Assembly (NCBI RefSeq): GCF_012726195.1
Contig: NZ_JAASAF010000010.1
Span: forward strand, 1 to 64,000
Reading direction: 5' to 3'
DNA length: 64,000 bases
DNA from: Rhodococcus sp. HNM0563
GTDB taxonomy: Bacteria > Actinomycetota > Actinomycetes > Mycobacteriales > Mycobacteriaceae
The notes under the pieces are model-generated. The model searched no databases and was not told the origin of the DNA. It saw only the letters and a list, made by a program, of their open reading frames with translations. Of this stretch, positions 56,743 to 64,000 are shown one piece after another. A program made the position numbers and the translations under genes. The stretch's first letter is position 1; the number at the start of each line of letters is the position of its first letter.

Positions 56743-57891
56743 ATGCTGCTCGAACCCACACCCGACCAGGACTTCTTCCGCGACACGACCGCCCGGTTCC
56801 TGCAGGAACGGACCCCCGTTGCGGTCCTGCGCGGCCTCCGCGACGATGCCGCCGGATTCGATCCCGCCTTCTGGCGTGCCGGTGCCGAACTCGGCTGGAC
56901 CAGCCTTCTCGTCGACGAAGCGCACGGCGGCGGCTCCATCAGCGACTCAGGGCTGATCGACCTGACCATGATCGCGTACGAGTTCGGGCGGCACGCCGCC
57001 CCCGGACCTCTCGTGCCGACCAACGTGGTGGCGGCCCTTCTCAACCGGCACGGCTGCCACCTCGACACTCTCGCCGGGTTGCTCGACGGTTCTGGCACAG
57101 CCGCGTGGTGCTCGGCCGAACCCCGACCTGAGGCCCGTGCCGCCACCGAGCCGCTGACGATCACCGTCGACGGCGACGACGTGATCGTGCACGGCACGAA
57201 ACGCCCCGTCGAAGCCGCCGGTACCGCAGAGGTTCTGCTGGTGACCGGTCGTACCGGCGACGGACTCAGCCACGTCCTCGTCCCCCGCGACACCCCCGGC
57301 GTGACCGTCACCGCGATGCGGTCGGTGGATCTGTCCCGCCGCTACGCGAAGGTCGAGTTCGACGAGGTGCGACTTCCCGTCGGCGCAGTGCTCGGCACTG
57401 CGGGGGACGGCGCCGCCGACGACGAGTACGCCCGGCGCGTGGCGATCGTGCTGGGCTGCGCCGAAACCGTCGGTGCGCTGCAGACCGCATTCGACACCAC
57501 CGTGGCGTGGGCGTTCGACCGCTATTCGTTCGGCCGTGCCCTGGCTTCCTACCAGGCCATCAAACACCGCTTCGCGGACATGAAGATGTGGCTCGAAGCA
57601 TGTCACGCGATCAGTGACACCGCGGCTGCCGCCGTTGCGGCGGACACCCCTGATGCGGCCCGCCTGTCGAGTGCGGCGAAGGCCTACATCGGCGACCATG
57701 CCTCCCACCTGATGCAGGAATGCGTGCAGTTCCACGGCGGTATCGGTTTGACGTTCGAACACGACCTGCACTTGTACACCCGGCGCGTCGCCGCCAACCG
57801 GTCCACCTACGGCACCCCCGCCGAGCATCGCCGGCTGCTCGCCGATGCCGTCATCTCGGCCGCCGCCACGTCGAAGGAGAACGCACAGTGA
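56743..57891 (+). CDS. Acyl-CoA dehydrogenase (subunit 1)
   Basis: 382 residues. ACAD fold: N-terminal helical domain with ELGWTSLLVDEAHGGGSISD, middle beta domain, C-terminal helical domain with WAFDRYSFGRALASYQAIKH and QECVQFHGGIGLTFEHDLHL. It is the more divergent partner of the next gene, to which it is coupled (stop/start overlap), suggesting a heteromeric enzyme like the FadE pairs of steroid and aromatic acid catabolism. The ATG at 56743 has a GAGAGG site; the frame is open upstream through the divergent promoter and was not used. The substrate is unknown. Confidence 0.9.
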   Translation: MLLEPTPDQDFFRDTTARFLQERTPVAVLRGLRDDAAGFDPAFWRAGAELGWTSLLVDEAHGGGSISDSGLIDLTMIAYEFGRHAAPGPLVPTNVVAALLNRHGCHLDTLAGLLDGSGTAAWCSAEPRPEARAATEPLTITVDGDDVIVHGTKRPVEAAGTAEVLLVTGRTGDGLSHVLVPRDTPGVTVTAMRSVDLSRRYAKVEFDEVRLPVGAVLGTAGDGAADDEYARRVAIVLGCAETVGALQTAFDTTVAWAFDRYSFGRALASYQAIKHRFADMKMWLEACHAISDTAAAAVAADTPDAARLSSAAKAYIGDHASHLMQECVQFHGGIGLTFEHDLHLYTRRVAANRSTYGTPAEHRRLLADAVISAAATSKENAQ

Positions 57892-59162
57892 CCCAGACCG
57901 AGGTTGAGACCGAAACCCTCGACGAGTTCCGTGCCCGCGCCCGCACCTGGATCCGCGCGAATCTCGCGCCCGCCGATCCCGCCGCCCACGTGGGGGTGCT
58001 GCGCAAGGAGACTTCCGACGAGGACGAACTCGCCGCCGTCGAGCACGACCGCGCACTGCAACGGTCCATGTTCGACGCCGGGCTTGCCGGGATCAGCATT
58101 CCCCGCGAGTACGGCGGGCAGGGACTGACCCCCGCACATCAGCGGGTCCTCAACGACGAACTCGCCGGCTTCGAGTATCCGGCGCGTCTGCAGGCGCCGA
58201 CGTTCGTGCCGTGTGCGGCGGTGCTGCTCGATTTCGGCACCGAGGAACAGAAGAAGCGGCACATCCCGGCGATCCTGCGCGGCGAGGAACTGTGGATGCA
58301 GATGCTGTCCGAGCCCAGCGGCGGGTCCGATGTGGCGGGCGCGGTCACCACTGCGATACGCGACGGAGACGACTGGATCCTCAACGGCTCGAAGATCTGG
58401 ACCACCGGCGCCTGGTGGTCCGATTGGGCGTTGTGCCTGGCTCGCACCAACTGGGATGTGCCCAAGCATCGCGGGTTGACGGTGTTCATGGTGCCGCTGA
58501 AAGCCCAGGGCATCGAGGTGCACCGCATCGAGATGCTCAGCGGGTCGAAGGAGTTCTGCCAGGAATTCATGACCGACGTGCGGATCCCGGACAGTGACCG
58601 GATCGGGGACGTCGACGCCGGCTGGACCGTCGGCACCCGCTGGATGTTCCACGAACGACTCCTGCTGCGTTCTCCATATGCGACGCTGCCGGCCGGCAGC
58701 AGCCGCGGCGGCTCCCGCACCGACGAACTGCTCGATGTCGCCCGCGACGCGGGGCGCCTCGACGACCCCCTCGCCCGCGATCTGGTCGGGGAGGCCGACA
58801 CCCTCGAACTGGTCAAGGATGCGCTGCAACAGCGCATCGGGCAGGCGATGGCGACCGGCGCGATGACCGATCAGGCCGCGAGTATCCTGCGGTTGATGTC
58901 GGGAGAGGTCGCTACCCGGCTGACCACGATCATGTACGAGATGACCGGTGCCGACGGTGCCGCGTGGGACTCCGACGACGGCGCGGTTGCCGAATGCGGC
59001 ACCGACTTCCTGATGCAGCAGTCGTACACGATCGCCGGTGGCACGACCGAAATGGCCCGCAACACGATCAGCGAGCGGGTGCTGGGGATGCCGCGTGAGC
59101 GCAGCCACGACCCGAATCTCGCGTTCCGTGATGTGCCTCGTGGCGCGCCGGCCGGGGGATGA
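57888..59162 (+). CDS. Acyl-CoA dehydrogenase (subunit 2)
   Basis: 424 residues. Canonical ACAD signatures: GISIPREYGGQGLTPAHQRV, the flavin-contacting LSEPSGGSDVAGAVTTAIRD with ILNGSKIWTTGAWWSDWALC, and the C-terminal QQSYTIAGGTTEMARNTISE then RVLGMPRE. The GTG at 57888 overlaps the stop of subunit 1 and has a GAAGGAG site. FAD-dependent alpha-beta oxidation of an acyl-CoA is predicted; the physiological substrate is not given by the context. Confidence 0.93.
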   Translation: MTQTEVETETLDEFRARARTWIRANLAPADPAAHVGVLRKETSDEDELAAVEHDRALQRSMFDAGLAGISIPREYGGQGLTPAHQRVLNDELAGFEYPARLQAPTFVPCAAVLLDFGTEEQKKRHIPAILRGEELWMQMLSEPSGGSDVAGAVTTAIRDGDDWILNGSKIWTTGAWWSDWALCLARTNWDVPKHRGLTVFMVPLKAQGIEVHRIEMLSGSKEFCQEFMTDVRIPDSDRIGDVDAGWTVGTRWMFHERLLLRSPYATLPAGSSRGGSRTDELLDVARDAGRLDDPLARDLVGEADTLELVKDALQQRIGQAMATGAMTDQAASILRLMSGEVATRLTTIMYEMTGADGAAWDSDDGAVAECGTDFLMQQSYTIAGGTTEMARNTISERVLGMPRERSHDPNLAFRDVPRGAPAGG

Positions 59163-59207
59163 GCCGCCGCCGCGCGCGTACCGGTGGTCGTTCCGTAGGG
59201 TGGGCGC

Positions 59208-59606
59208 ATGCCTGATGGGGGAGTCACCACGCCGTCGTTCGCCGACCTCGCCGACGCCCAGTACGTGCTGCTGAGCACGTTCCGGAAGAACGGCACCGCG
59301 GTCGCCACTGCCGTGTGGGCGGTGGCCGATGGGGATCGGTTGCTGGTGTGGACCGCGACCGGTTCCCACAAGGTGGGGCGGCTGCGCCGCGACCCGCGGA
59401 TCACGCTTGCGGTGTGCGATGCGCGCGGACGTCCGCGTAGCGCCGCGGTGCCGGGCACCGCGGTGTTGCTCGACGACGCCGGCACCGAACGCACCCGGTC
59501 CGCGATCATCGGCAAGTACAAGCTGTTCGGGTGGCTGACCGTCAAGGGCAGTCTGCTGCGGCGCGGCCGGTCCGGCACGATCGGGGTGGCGTGCACCCTC
59601 GACTGA
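59208..59606 (+). CDS. PPOX-class F420-dependent oxidoreductase
   Basis: 132-residue split beta-barrel protein of the PPOX/FDOR type. It has QYVLLSTFRKNGTAVATAVW near the start, then LLVWTATGSHKVGRLRRDPR and ITLAVCDARGRP. The C-terminus has IIGKYKLFGWL. Family members bind F420, FMN or haem. The ATG at 59208 gives MPDGGVTTPSFADLADAQ. It lies 45 bases after the acyl-CoA dehydrogenase pair and may be co-transcribed. Confidence 0.86.
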   Translation: MPDGGVTTPSFADLADAQYVLLSTFRKNGTAVATAVWAVADGDRLLVWTATGSHKVGRLRRDPRITLAVCDARGRPRSAAVPGTAVLLDDAGTERTRSAIIGKYKLFGWLTVKGSLLRRGRSGTIGVACTLD

Positions 59607-59652
59607 CCACTGCATATCCGATATCGACCGAGCCAGATCTGCGAGGAGCACT

Positions 59653-60186
59653 ATGAGCGTCCACGATTTCACTGTCACCACCGCCGACGGCGGCACCGAA
59701 TCCCTCGGTGTGCACCGCGGAAAGCACCTGTTGATCGTCAACGTCGCGAGCAAGTGCGGGCTGACCCCGCAGTACGAGGGTCTCGAGGCACTGCACCGCG
59801 CGAAGAAGGACGCCGGCCTGCAGGTCGTCGGGTTCCCGTGCAATCAGTTCGGTGGCCAGGAGCCGGGCACCGACCAGGAAATCCAGGATTTCTGCTCGGT
59901 CAACTACGACGTGACCTTCCCGGTCTACGGCAAGATCGACGTCAACGGCGAGGACGCAGCGCCGCTGTACACGTACCTGCGGGCGCAGGCACCCGGCGAC
60001 TTCGGTCCCGACAACGGGTTCCTGTTCGAGCATGTGAGCAAGTCGCGTCCCGAGGCGATCGGCACCGACGAGGTGAAGTGGAACTTCACCAAGTTCCTCG
60101 TCGACCCCGACGGCGCGGTGGTGCGCCGCTTCGAGCCGACCGTCACCCCCGAGGAGATCGCGGAGGAACTCGCCGACCTGCGCTAG
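59653..60186 (+). CDS. Glutathione peroxidase family protein (thiol peroxidase)
   Basis: 177 residues. The peroxidatic Cys35 is in VNVASKCGLTPQYEGLEALH; the catalytic Gln in FPCNQFGGQEPG and the Trp/Asn in KWNFTKFLVDPDG are present. It is a cysteine (not selenocysteine) form. As these bacteria use mycothiol and thioredoxin rather than glutathione, thioredoxin is the likely reductant. An AGGAG site precedes the ATG. Confidence 0.94.
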   Translation: MSVHDFTVTTADGGTESLGVHRGKHLLIVNVASKCGLTPQYEGLEALHRAKKDAGLQVVGFPCNQFGGQEPGTDQEIQDFCSVNYDVTFPVYGKIDVNGEDAAPLYTYLRAQAPGDFGPDNGFLFEHVSKSRPEAIGTDEVKWNFTKFLVDPDGAVVRRFEPTVTPEEIAEELADLR

Positions 60187-60229
60187 GAAGCGTCGGCTGC
60201 GGCAGCAGACTGTGGGAGGCGATACCAGG

Positions 60230-60724
60230 GTGCGGCACACCTATCTGTCCCAATCCGTGTTCGTCGCTGCCGCAGGGCTTCCGGTTGTTCCCGGAGCCCT
60301 GCGGCACCGGTTGCTGCGCGGGGCCGGTGTGCGTACGTCCACGCCGAGCCTGATCCACCGCGGTGTGGTGGTGCAGGGGCTGGGCCGGTTGACGCTCGGC
60401 TCCGGGGTGTTCGTCAACTACGGGTGTTTCTTCGACACGGTCGCCGACATCACCGTCGGCGACCGTGTCTTTCTCGCCGACCACGTCCGGGTGCTCACCA
60501 GCAGTCACCACACCGGACCGAGCGAACAGCGCGCCGGGCCGCTCACCGGCGAACCGGTGCATATCGGTGGCGGTGCCTGGATCGGGTCCGGGGCGGTGAT
60601 ATTGCCGGGGGTGACGATCGGGGCCGGCGCCGTCATCGGCGCGAATTCCCTGGTCACCGCGGACTGCGCACCGAACGCGCTGTACGTCGGCAGTCCCGCT
60701 CGGCGTCGGCGCAACCTACCCTGA
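60230..60724 (+). CDS. Left-handed beta-helix acyltransferase (maltose/galactoside O-acetyltransferase-like)
   Basis: 164 residues from the GTG at 60230, which has a GGGAGG site at 60214-60219; a GTG at 60212 is in frame but has none. Hexapeptide repeats (GVVVQGLGRLTLGSGVFVNY, DITVGDRVFLADHVRVLTSS and HHTGPS, HIGGGAWIGSGAVILPGVTI, GAGAVIGANSLVTAD) build a LbH domain with the catalytic His in SSHHTG. An N-terminal hydrophobic stretch (SVFVAAAGLPVVPGALRH) is atypical of the soluble enzymes. The acceptor is unknown, possibly a sugar or lipid in the envelope. Confidence 0.85.
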   Translation: MRHTYLSQSVFVAAAGLPVVPGALRHRLLRGAGVRTSTPSLIHRGVVVQGLGRLTLGSGVFVNYGCFFDTVADITVGDRVFLADHVRVLTSSHHTGPSEQRAGPLTGEPVHIGGGAWIGSGAVILPGVTIGAGAVIGANSLVTADCAPNALYVGSPARRRRNLP

Positions 60725-60745
60725 TCGACCACCGGCCGGTGCTGC

Positions 60746-62119
60746 TCACTGTGCGGCGCTCACCGAAGACATGTGGAAATCGGGGATACGCATCGGTGGC
60801 ATCGCGGTGCGGGTGAACCAGTCGTTCCATTCCCGCGGCAGCGTCCGTTCGGTCGCCCCGACTTCGACGGCGCGGCGCAGCAGGTCGAGCGGGGACTCGT
60901 TGAACCGGAAGTTGTTCACCGCGCCGCGCACCTGTCCGTCCTCGATCAGGTACACCCCGTCGCGGGTCAGGCCGGTCAGCAGCAGCGCCGACGGGTCCAC
61001 ATCCCGCAAATACCACAAGGTGGTGAGCAGCAAGCCCCGTTCGGTGCCGGCGATCATCTCGTCGAGGGTGGCGCGCGAGCCGCCAGTGAGGAGCAGATTC
61101 TCCCCGGGCGCGGTCACCGGCACGGAGAACTCTGCCGCCGCCGCACGCGGATACGTCAATGCCGCCACGGTGCCGTCGCGGATCCAGTCGACGCGTTCGA
61201 TTCCGAGACCGTTGTCGAACACCGACACCGTGTCGGTCGAGGCCGTCGCGGTGACAAACGGTGGGCAGGCCAGACCCGGCGCCGCCGGATCCGAGGTCAA
61301 CGTCAACGGCAACGCCGCCACGGTCTCGCCGAGGCGGGTGCCGCCGGGGCGTGACCACACGGTGTGCCCCTCCTCGGCGCCACGCCCGGCCATCGACCAC
61401 ATCAGGTAGATCATCAGATCGGCCACCGCCGACGGCGGCAGCAGCGTCTCGTACCGGCCCGGCGGCAACGCCACCGCGCTACCGGCCCACCCGAGGCGCC
61501 GGTCCAGTTCCGTGAGCAGCGCCGTGGTGTCGACGTCGGTGAAGTCGGTGGTGCCGGCCCCGACCCAGGCGCCCGCGCCGGACAACCCACCGCGTTTCGC
61601 GGTGACCTCGATGGACCCGTCCGTCTGCGTCCAGCGGCGACGCAACCCGGTGGAGGTGCCCAGCCAGGTGGTGTGCACCTGGTGATGCGCGAACCCGTAC
61701 AGCGGATCGCGGGTCGCGTCGCCGAAACCGGTGGTCAATGCCGCGATCACGTCACCGAACACGTCGATACCGGTGCCCGCTGCCGCGTCCGCCCAGTCTC
61801 CGGGCTCCCCGTCGCCGGGCAGCAGTGGCATCGCGTCGGTGGCCTCGGCGGCGGTGTCGGCGGCCGCGACCGCCGCGGCCACCACCGCGGGGATCTCGTC
61901 GGCGGGCACGCTCGGGGCGGTCACGATGCCGCAGCGTGGCCGTGAGCCGCGGCGGATCGCGATCACCGTCCAACTGCGTGCATGCATCACCCCGTTGGTG
62001 GTCATCGAACTACCCGCCCACCGCACATTCGCCTCTGCGCTGTCGGTGACCAGCACGATCGTCTCGTCGGCGCGGGACGCGGCCAGCGCGGCGTCGACGA
62101 GCCGGGGTGCGTCGATCAT
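60746..62119 (-). CDS. pmbA: TldE/PmbA family protein
   Basis: 457 residues, the partner subunit of TldD. It has a TldD/PmbA N-terminal domain (VNVRWAGSSMTTNGV-like ANVRWAGSSMTTNGVMH) and the C-terminal beta domain with GVYLIEDGQVRGAVNNFRFN. No HExxxH motif, as expected for TldE. TldD/TldE form a protease that trims leader peptides of microcins and other modified peptides and cleaves unfolded peptides. The ATG at 62119 overlaps the TldD stop. The frame continues upstream but antisense to nothing useful, so MIDAPRLVD was taken as the start. Confidence 0.9.
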   Translation of the reverse strand: MIDAPRLVDAALAASRADETIVLVTDSAEANVRWAGSSMTTNGVMHARSWTVIAIRRGSRPRCGIVTAPSVPADEIPAVVAAAVAAADTAAEATDAMPLLPGDGEPGDWADAAAGTGIDVFGDVIAALTTGFGDATRDPLYGFAHHQVHTTWLGTSTGLRRRWTQTDGSIEVTAKRGGLSGAGAWVGAGTTDFTDVDTTALLTELDRRLGWAGSAVALPPGRYETLLPPSAVADLMIYLMWSMAGRGAEEGHTVWSRPGGTRLGETVAALPLTLTSDPAAPGLACPPFVTATASTDTVSVFDNGLGIERVDWIRDGTVAALTYPRAAAAEFSVPVTAPGENLLLTGGSRATLDEMIAGTERGLLLTTLWYLRDVDPSALLLTGLTRDGVYLIEDGQVRGAVNNFRFNESPLDLLRRAVEVGATERTLPREWNDWFTRTAMPPMRIPDFHMSSVSAAQ

Positions 62120-63627
62120 CGACCGCCCTCCTGCCGGGTGTTGAGCACGTTGATCTGCCGCAGCAGCACCGACGGGCAACCATGACCGACCGGCGCGATC
62201 TGCCCGGGTTGCGCTTTACCGCAGTTCATCGCCCCGCCGAGCTGCCATGTCGAACGTCCCCCGACGGCTTCGAGCGCACCCCAGAAGTCGGTGGTGCTCG
62301 ACTGATACGCCGCATCCCGCACCTGCCCGGCGAGGCGACCGCCGCGGATCCGGTAGAACCGTTGCCCGGTGAACTGGAAGTTGTAGCGCTGCATGTCGAT
62401 CGACCAACTGCGATCACCGACCACGTACAACCCGTCCTCGACCCCGCCGATCAGATCGGCCGTGGACCGATCCACCTGCGGATCCGGTTGCAGCGACACG
62501 TTCGCCATCCGCTGCAACGGCACATGATGCGCCGAGTCGGCGTAGGCGCAGCCGTTCGAGCGCCCCACACCGGCCTTGGCGGCGAACGCCCGGTCGAGCT
62601 GGAAGCCCACGAGCAGCCCGTCACGCACCAGATCCCACGACTGGGCGGCCACCCCGTCGTCGTCGAATCCGACGGTGGCCAACCCGTGCGGCTCGGTGCG
62701 ATCCGCTCGCACCTGCATCGCGGCACTGCCGTAACGCAGCGACCCGAGCCGGTCCGGGGTCGCGAAGGAAGTCCCCGCGTAGGCGGCCTCGTAACCGATC
62801 GCCCGGTCGTACTCGGTGGCATGTCCGACCGACTCGTGAATGGTCAACCACAGATTCGTCGGGTCGATCACCAGATCGGTGGGGCCCGCCGTCACCGTCG
62901 GCGCATGCGCCTTCTCGACCAGCAACTGGGGCAGTGCTGCGAGCTCACCCGACCAGTCCCACACTGCATCGGAGGCGACGTACTCCCAGCCCCGCCCGGT
63001 CGGTGCCGCCAGGGTGCGCATCGACTCGAACGTCCCGGCCCGCCGGTCCACCGTCGTCGCCTCCAGCTGCGGATGCACCCGCACCCGCTGCTGGGTGATC
63101 GACGAACCCGCCAGATCCGCGTAGAAACTCTGTTCCTTGACCAGATCGCACCTCGCCGCCACGTGATGCACCCCATCCGCGTCGAGCAACCGGCGCGAAT
63201 AGTCGGTCAACACCGCGACCTTCTCCTCGGTGGACACCGTGAACGGGTCCACTCGGTAGTCAGAACACCACGTCGCCTCGGGGTACACCGGCTCGGGCGC
63301 CCACTCGACGGGGTCCCGGTTGATCGGGCGCAGCGCCCGCGCCACCGCCACCGCGCGCGTCGCCGCATGCGCGGCGCCGTCGGGATCGGGATCCGGATGC
63401 GACGCGAAACCCCAGGTCCCGTCGAGCAACACCCGCACCGCCACCCCGAGATCCGATGCGTCCACCACGGACTGGACCGCACCGTCACGCACCGTCAACG
63501 ACTCGGTGCGCACCCGGTGCACCCGCACATCGGCGTGTTGCGCCCCCACCGCACGCGCCACCGACAGCGCCGCATCGGCGATACGCGGCAGCGGCAGCGC
63601 CAGGAAATCCGGATCGACGACGTTCAC
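62116..63627 (-). CDS. tldD: Metallopeptidase TldD
   Basis: 503 residues. The zinc-binding HESVGH (264-269) sits in LTIHESVGHATEYDRA, with a downstream Cys ligand in GGAMNCGKAQPGQ. N-terminal domain segments VTVRDGAVQ-like LTVRDGAVQSVVDASD and GWEYVASD are family-typical. It forms the active heterodimer with TldE encoded downstream (ATGA overlap). No small-peptide or RiPP-modifying gene is recognised next to it in the window. The start is a GTG at 63627. Confidence 0.93.
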   Translation of the reverse strand: MNVVDPDFLALPLPRIADAALSVARAVGAQHADVRVHRVRTESLTVRDGAVQSVVDASDLGVAVRVLLDGTWGFASHPDPDPDGAAHAATRAVAVARALRPINRDPVEWAPEPVYPEATWCSDYRVDPFTVSTEEKVAVLTDYSRRLLDADGVHHVAARCDLVKEQSFYADLAGSSITQQRVRVHPQLEATTVDRRAGTFESMRTLAAPTGRGWEYVASDAVWDWSGELAALPQLLVEKAHAPTVTAGPTDLVIDPTNLWLTIHESVGHATEYDRAIGYEAAYAGTSFATPDRLGSLRYGSAAMQVRADRTEPHGLATVGFDDDGVAAQSWDLVRDGLLVGFQLDRAFAAKAGVGRSNGCAYADSAHHVPLQRMANVSLQPDPQVDRSTADLIGGVEDGLYVVGDRSWSIDMQRYNFQFTGQRFYRIRGGRLAGQVRDAAYQSSTTDFWGALEAVGGRSTWQLGGAMNCGKAQPGQIAPVGHGCPSVLLRQINVLNTRQEGGR

Positions 63628-63649
63628 CTGCAGCAGCGTATCGGCCCGC

Positions 63650-64000
63650 TCACCCGAACTGTTGAATTCCGAGCCGGATCACCATCACGGTCACCACCAC
63701 CAGCAGCACCGCCCGCACGAACCCGGCGCCGCGCCGCAGCGCGGTGCGCGACCCCAGCACCGACCCCGCGACATTGCACACCGCCATCGTCAACCCGAGC
63801 GTCCACCACACGTGCCCGCCGAGCGCGAACAACACCAGCGCCCCGAGATTCGACCCGAAGTTGAGGACCTTCGCCATCGCGGCCGAGGTCACGAACTCAC
63901 TGCCGAGCATCGCCGCGAACACGATGATGAAGAAGGTGCCGGTGCCGGGACCGAGGATGCCGTCGTAGAACCCGATCACCGCGGCCGCCCCCACGATCAC
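63650..64000 (-). CDS. TSUP (TauE/SafE) permease, C-terminal part, cut by window end
   Basis: The last ~116 residues of a sulfite exporter TauE/SafE-type membrane protein, which continues beyond 64000 on the minus strand. Visible elements are GFYDGILGPGTGTFFIIVFA, the family's second-repeat motif, followed by VTSAAMAKVLNFGSNLGALV and the final helices ending VMVIRLGIQQFG. The family exports or imports sulfite, sulfonates or small organic acids; the substrate cannot be said. It precedes tldD on the same strand by 22 bases. Confidence 0.9.
   Translation of the reverse strand: MIVGAAAVIGFYDGILGPGTGTFFIIVFAAMLGSEFVTSAAMAKVLNFGSNLGALVLFALGGHVWWTLGLTMAVCNVAGSVLGSRTALRRGAGFVRAVLLVVVTVMVIRLGIQQFG

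Noticed and set aside
62107-63864. A 585-codon plus-strand open frame across tldD.
   Set aside because: Arg/His/Pro-rich shadow. TldD with its HESVGH motif is on the minus strand.

Overview
The window is high-GC actinobacterial chromosome, almost certainly Rhodococcus or a close relative in the Mycobacteriales. The evidence is the gene order, which follows what I recall of Mycobacterium tuberculosis in three blocks: Rv1691-Rv1713 (tlyA, nadK, recN, steA, mctB, pyrG, xerD, parA, scpA, scpB, rluB, cmk, der), Rv1822-Rv1837c (pgsA2-like, DUF881, sbp, DUF881, gcvH, garA, ftsR, DUF151, resR-like, gcvP, VWA protein, glcB) and Rv1841c-Rv1854c (two CNNM proteins, gnd, M56 peptidase, blaI, thioesterase, ndh). 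GTG and TTG starts are frequent, and many genes overlap by 4 bp (GTGA or ATGA).

Layout. 1-90: 3' end of a 5S rRNA and the rRNA operon terminator. 109-18012: one long plus-strand housekeeping run covering rRNA methylation (TlyA), NAD(P) supply, DNA repair (RecN), envelope and outer-membrane factors (SteA, MctB), CTP synthesis, chromosome segregation (XerD, ParA, ScpA/B), pseudouridylation, CMP kinase and the ribosome GTPase Der. 18104-18177: tRNA-Pro(GGG) with a strong terminator. 18239-22803: accessory genes (AraC regulator divergent from an NAD(P)-binding protein, VOC protein, MmcQ/YjbR protein, an APH-type phosphotransferase with an apparent frameshift, CoA-type Nudix). 22879-31957: the pgsA2-like/DUF881/sbp membrane cluster, gcvH-garA-ftsR, a DUF151 nuclease, a ResR-like MerR regulator, then a tandem glycine riboswitch controlling gcvP. 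32118-45466: mostly minus-strand genes (metallophosphoesterase, VWA protein, glcB, CNNM pair, DMT transporter, gnd, M56 peptidase, BlaI).

45519-50585 is the most interesting part. A minus-strand ferric-siderophore ABC importer (ATPase and two permeases, one carrying an extra RDD membrane domain) lies divergent from a FhuF-like gene, with IdeR/DtxR-type iron boxes on both sides. A third iron box overlaps a strong promoter at the very end of the FhuF-like gene. That promoter feeds a ~100-nt structured, terminator-ended RNA directly upstream of the Rv1847-type thioesterase gene. Location, promoter and size all match the mycobacterial iron-sparing sRNA MrsI, so I propose a rhodococcal MrsI counterpart embedded in an iron-uptake locus.

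50604-64000: NDH-2, an orphan tyrosine recombinase, a Cys-cluster/pentapeptide protein, a flavin disulfide-type oxidoreductase next to a CobG-like protein lacking the Fe-S/siroheme end, a two-subunit acyl-CoA dehydrogenase, a PPOX/F420-type protein, glutathione peroxidase, a left-handed beta-helix acyltransferase, a TldE/TldD pair and a TSUP permease cut by the window edge. No CRISPR array, insertion sequence or prophage was seen.
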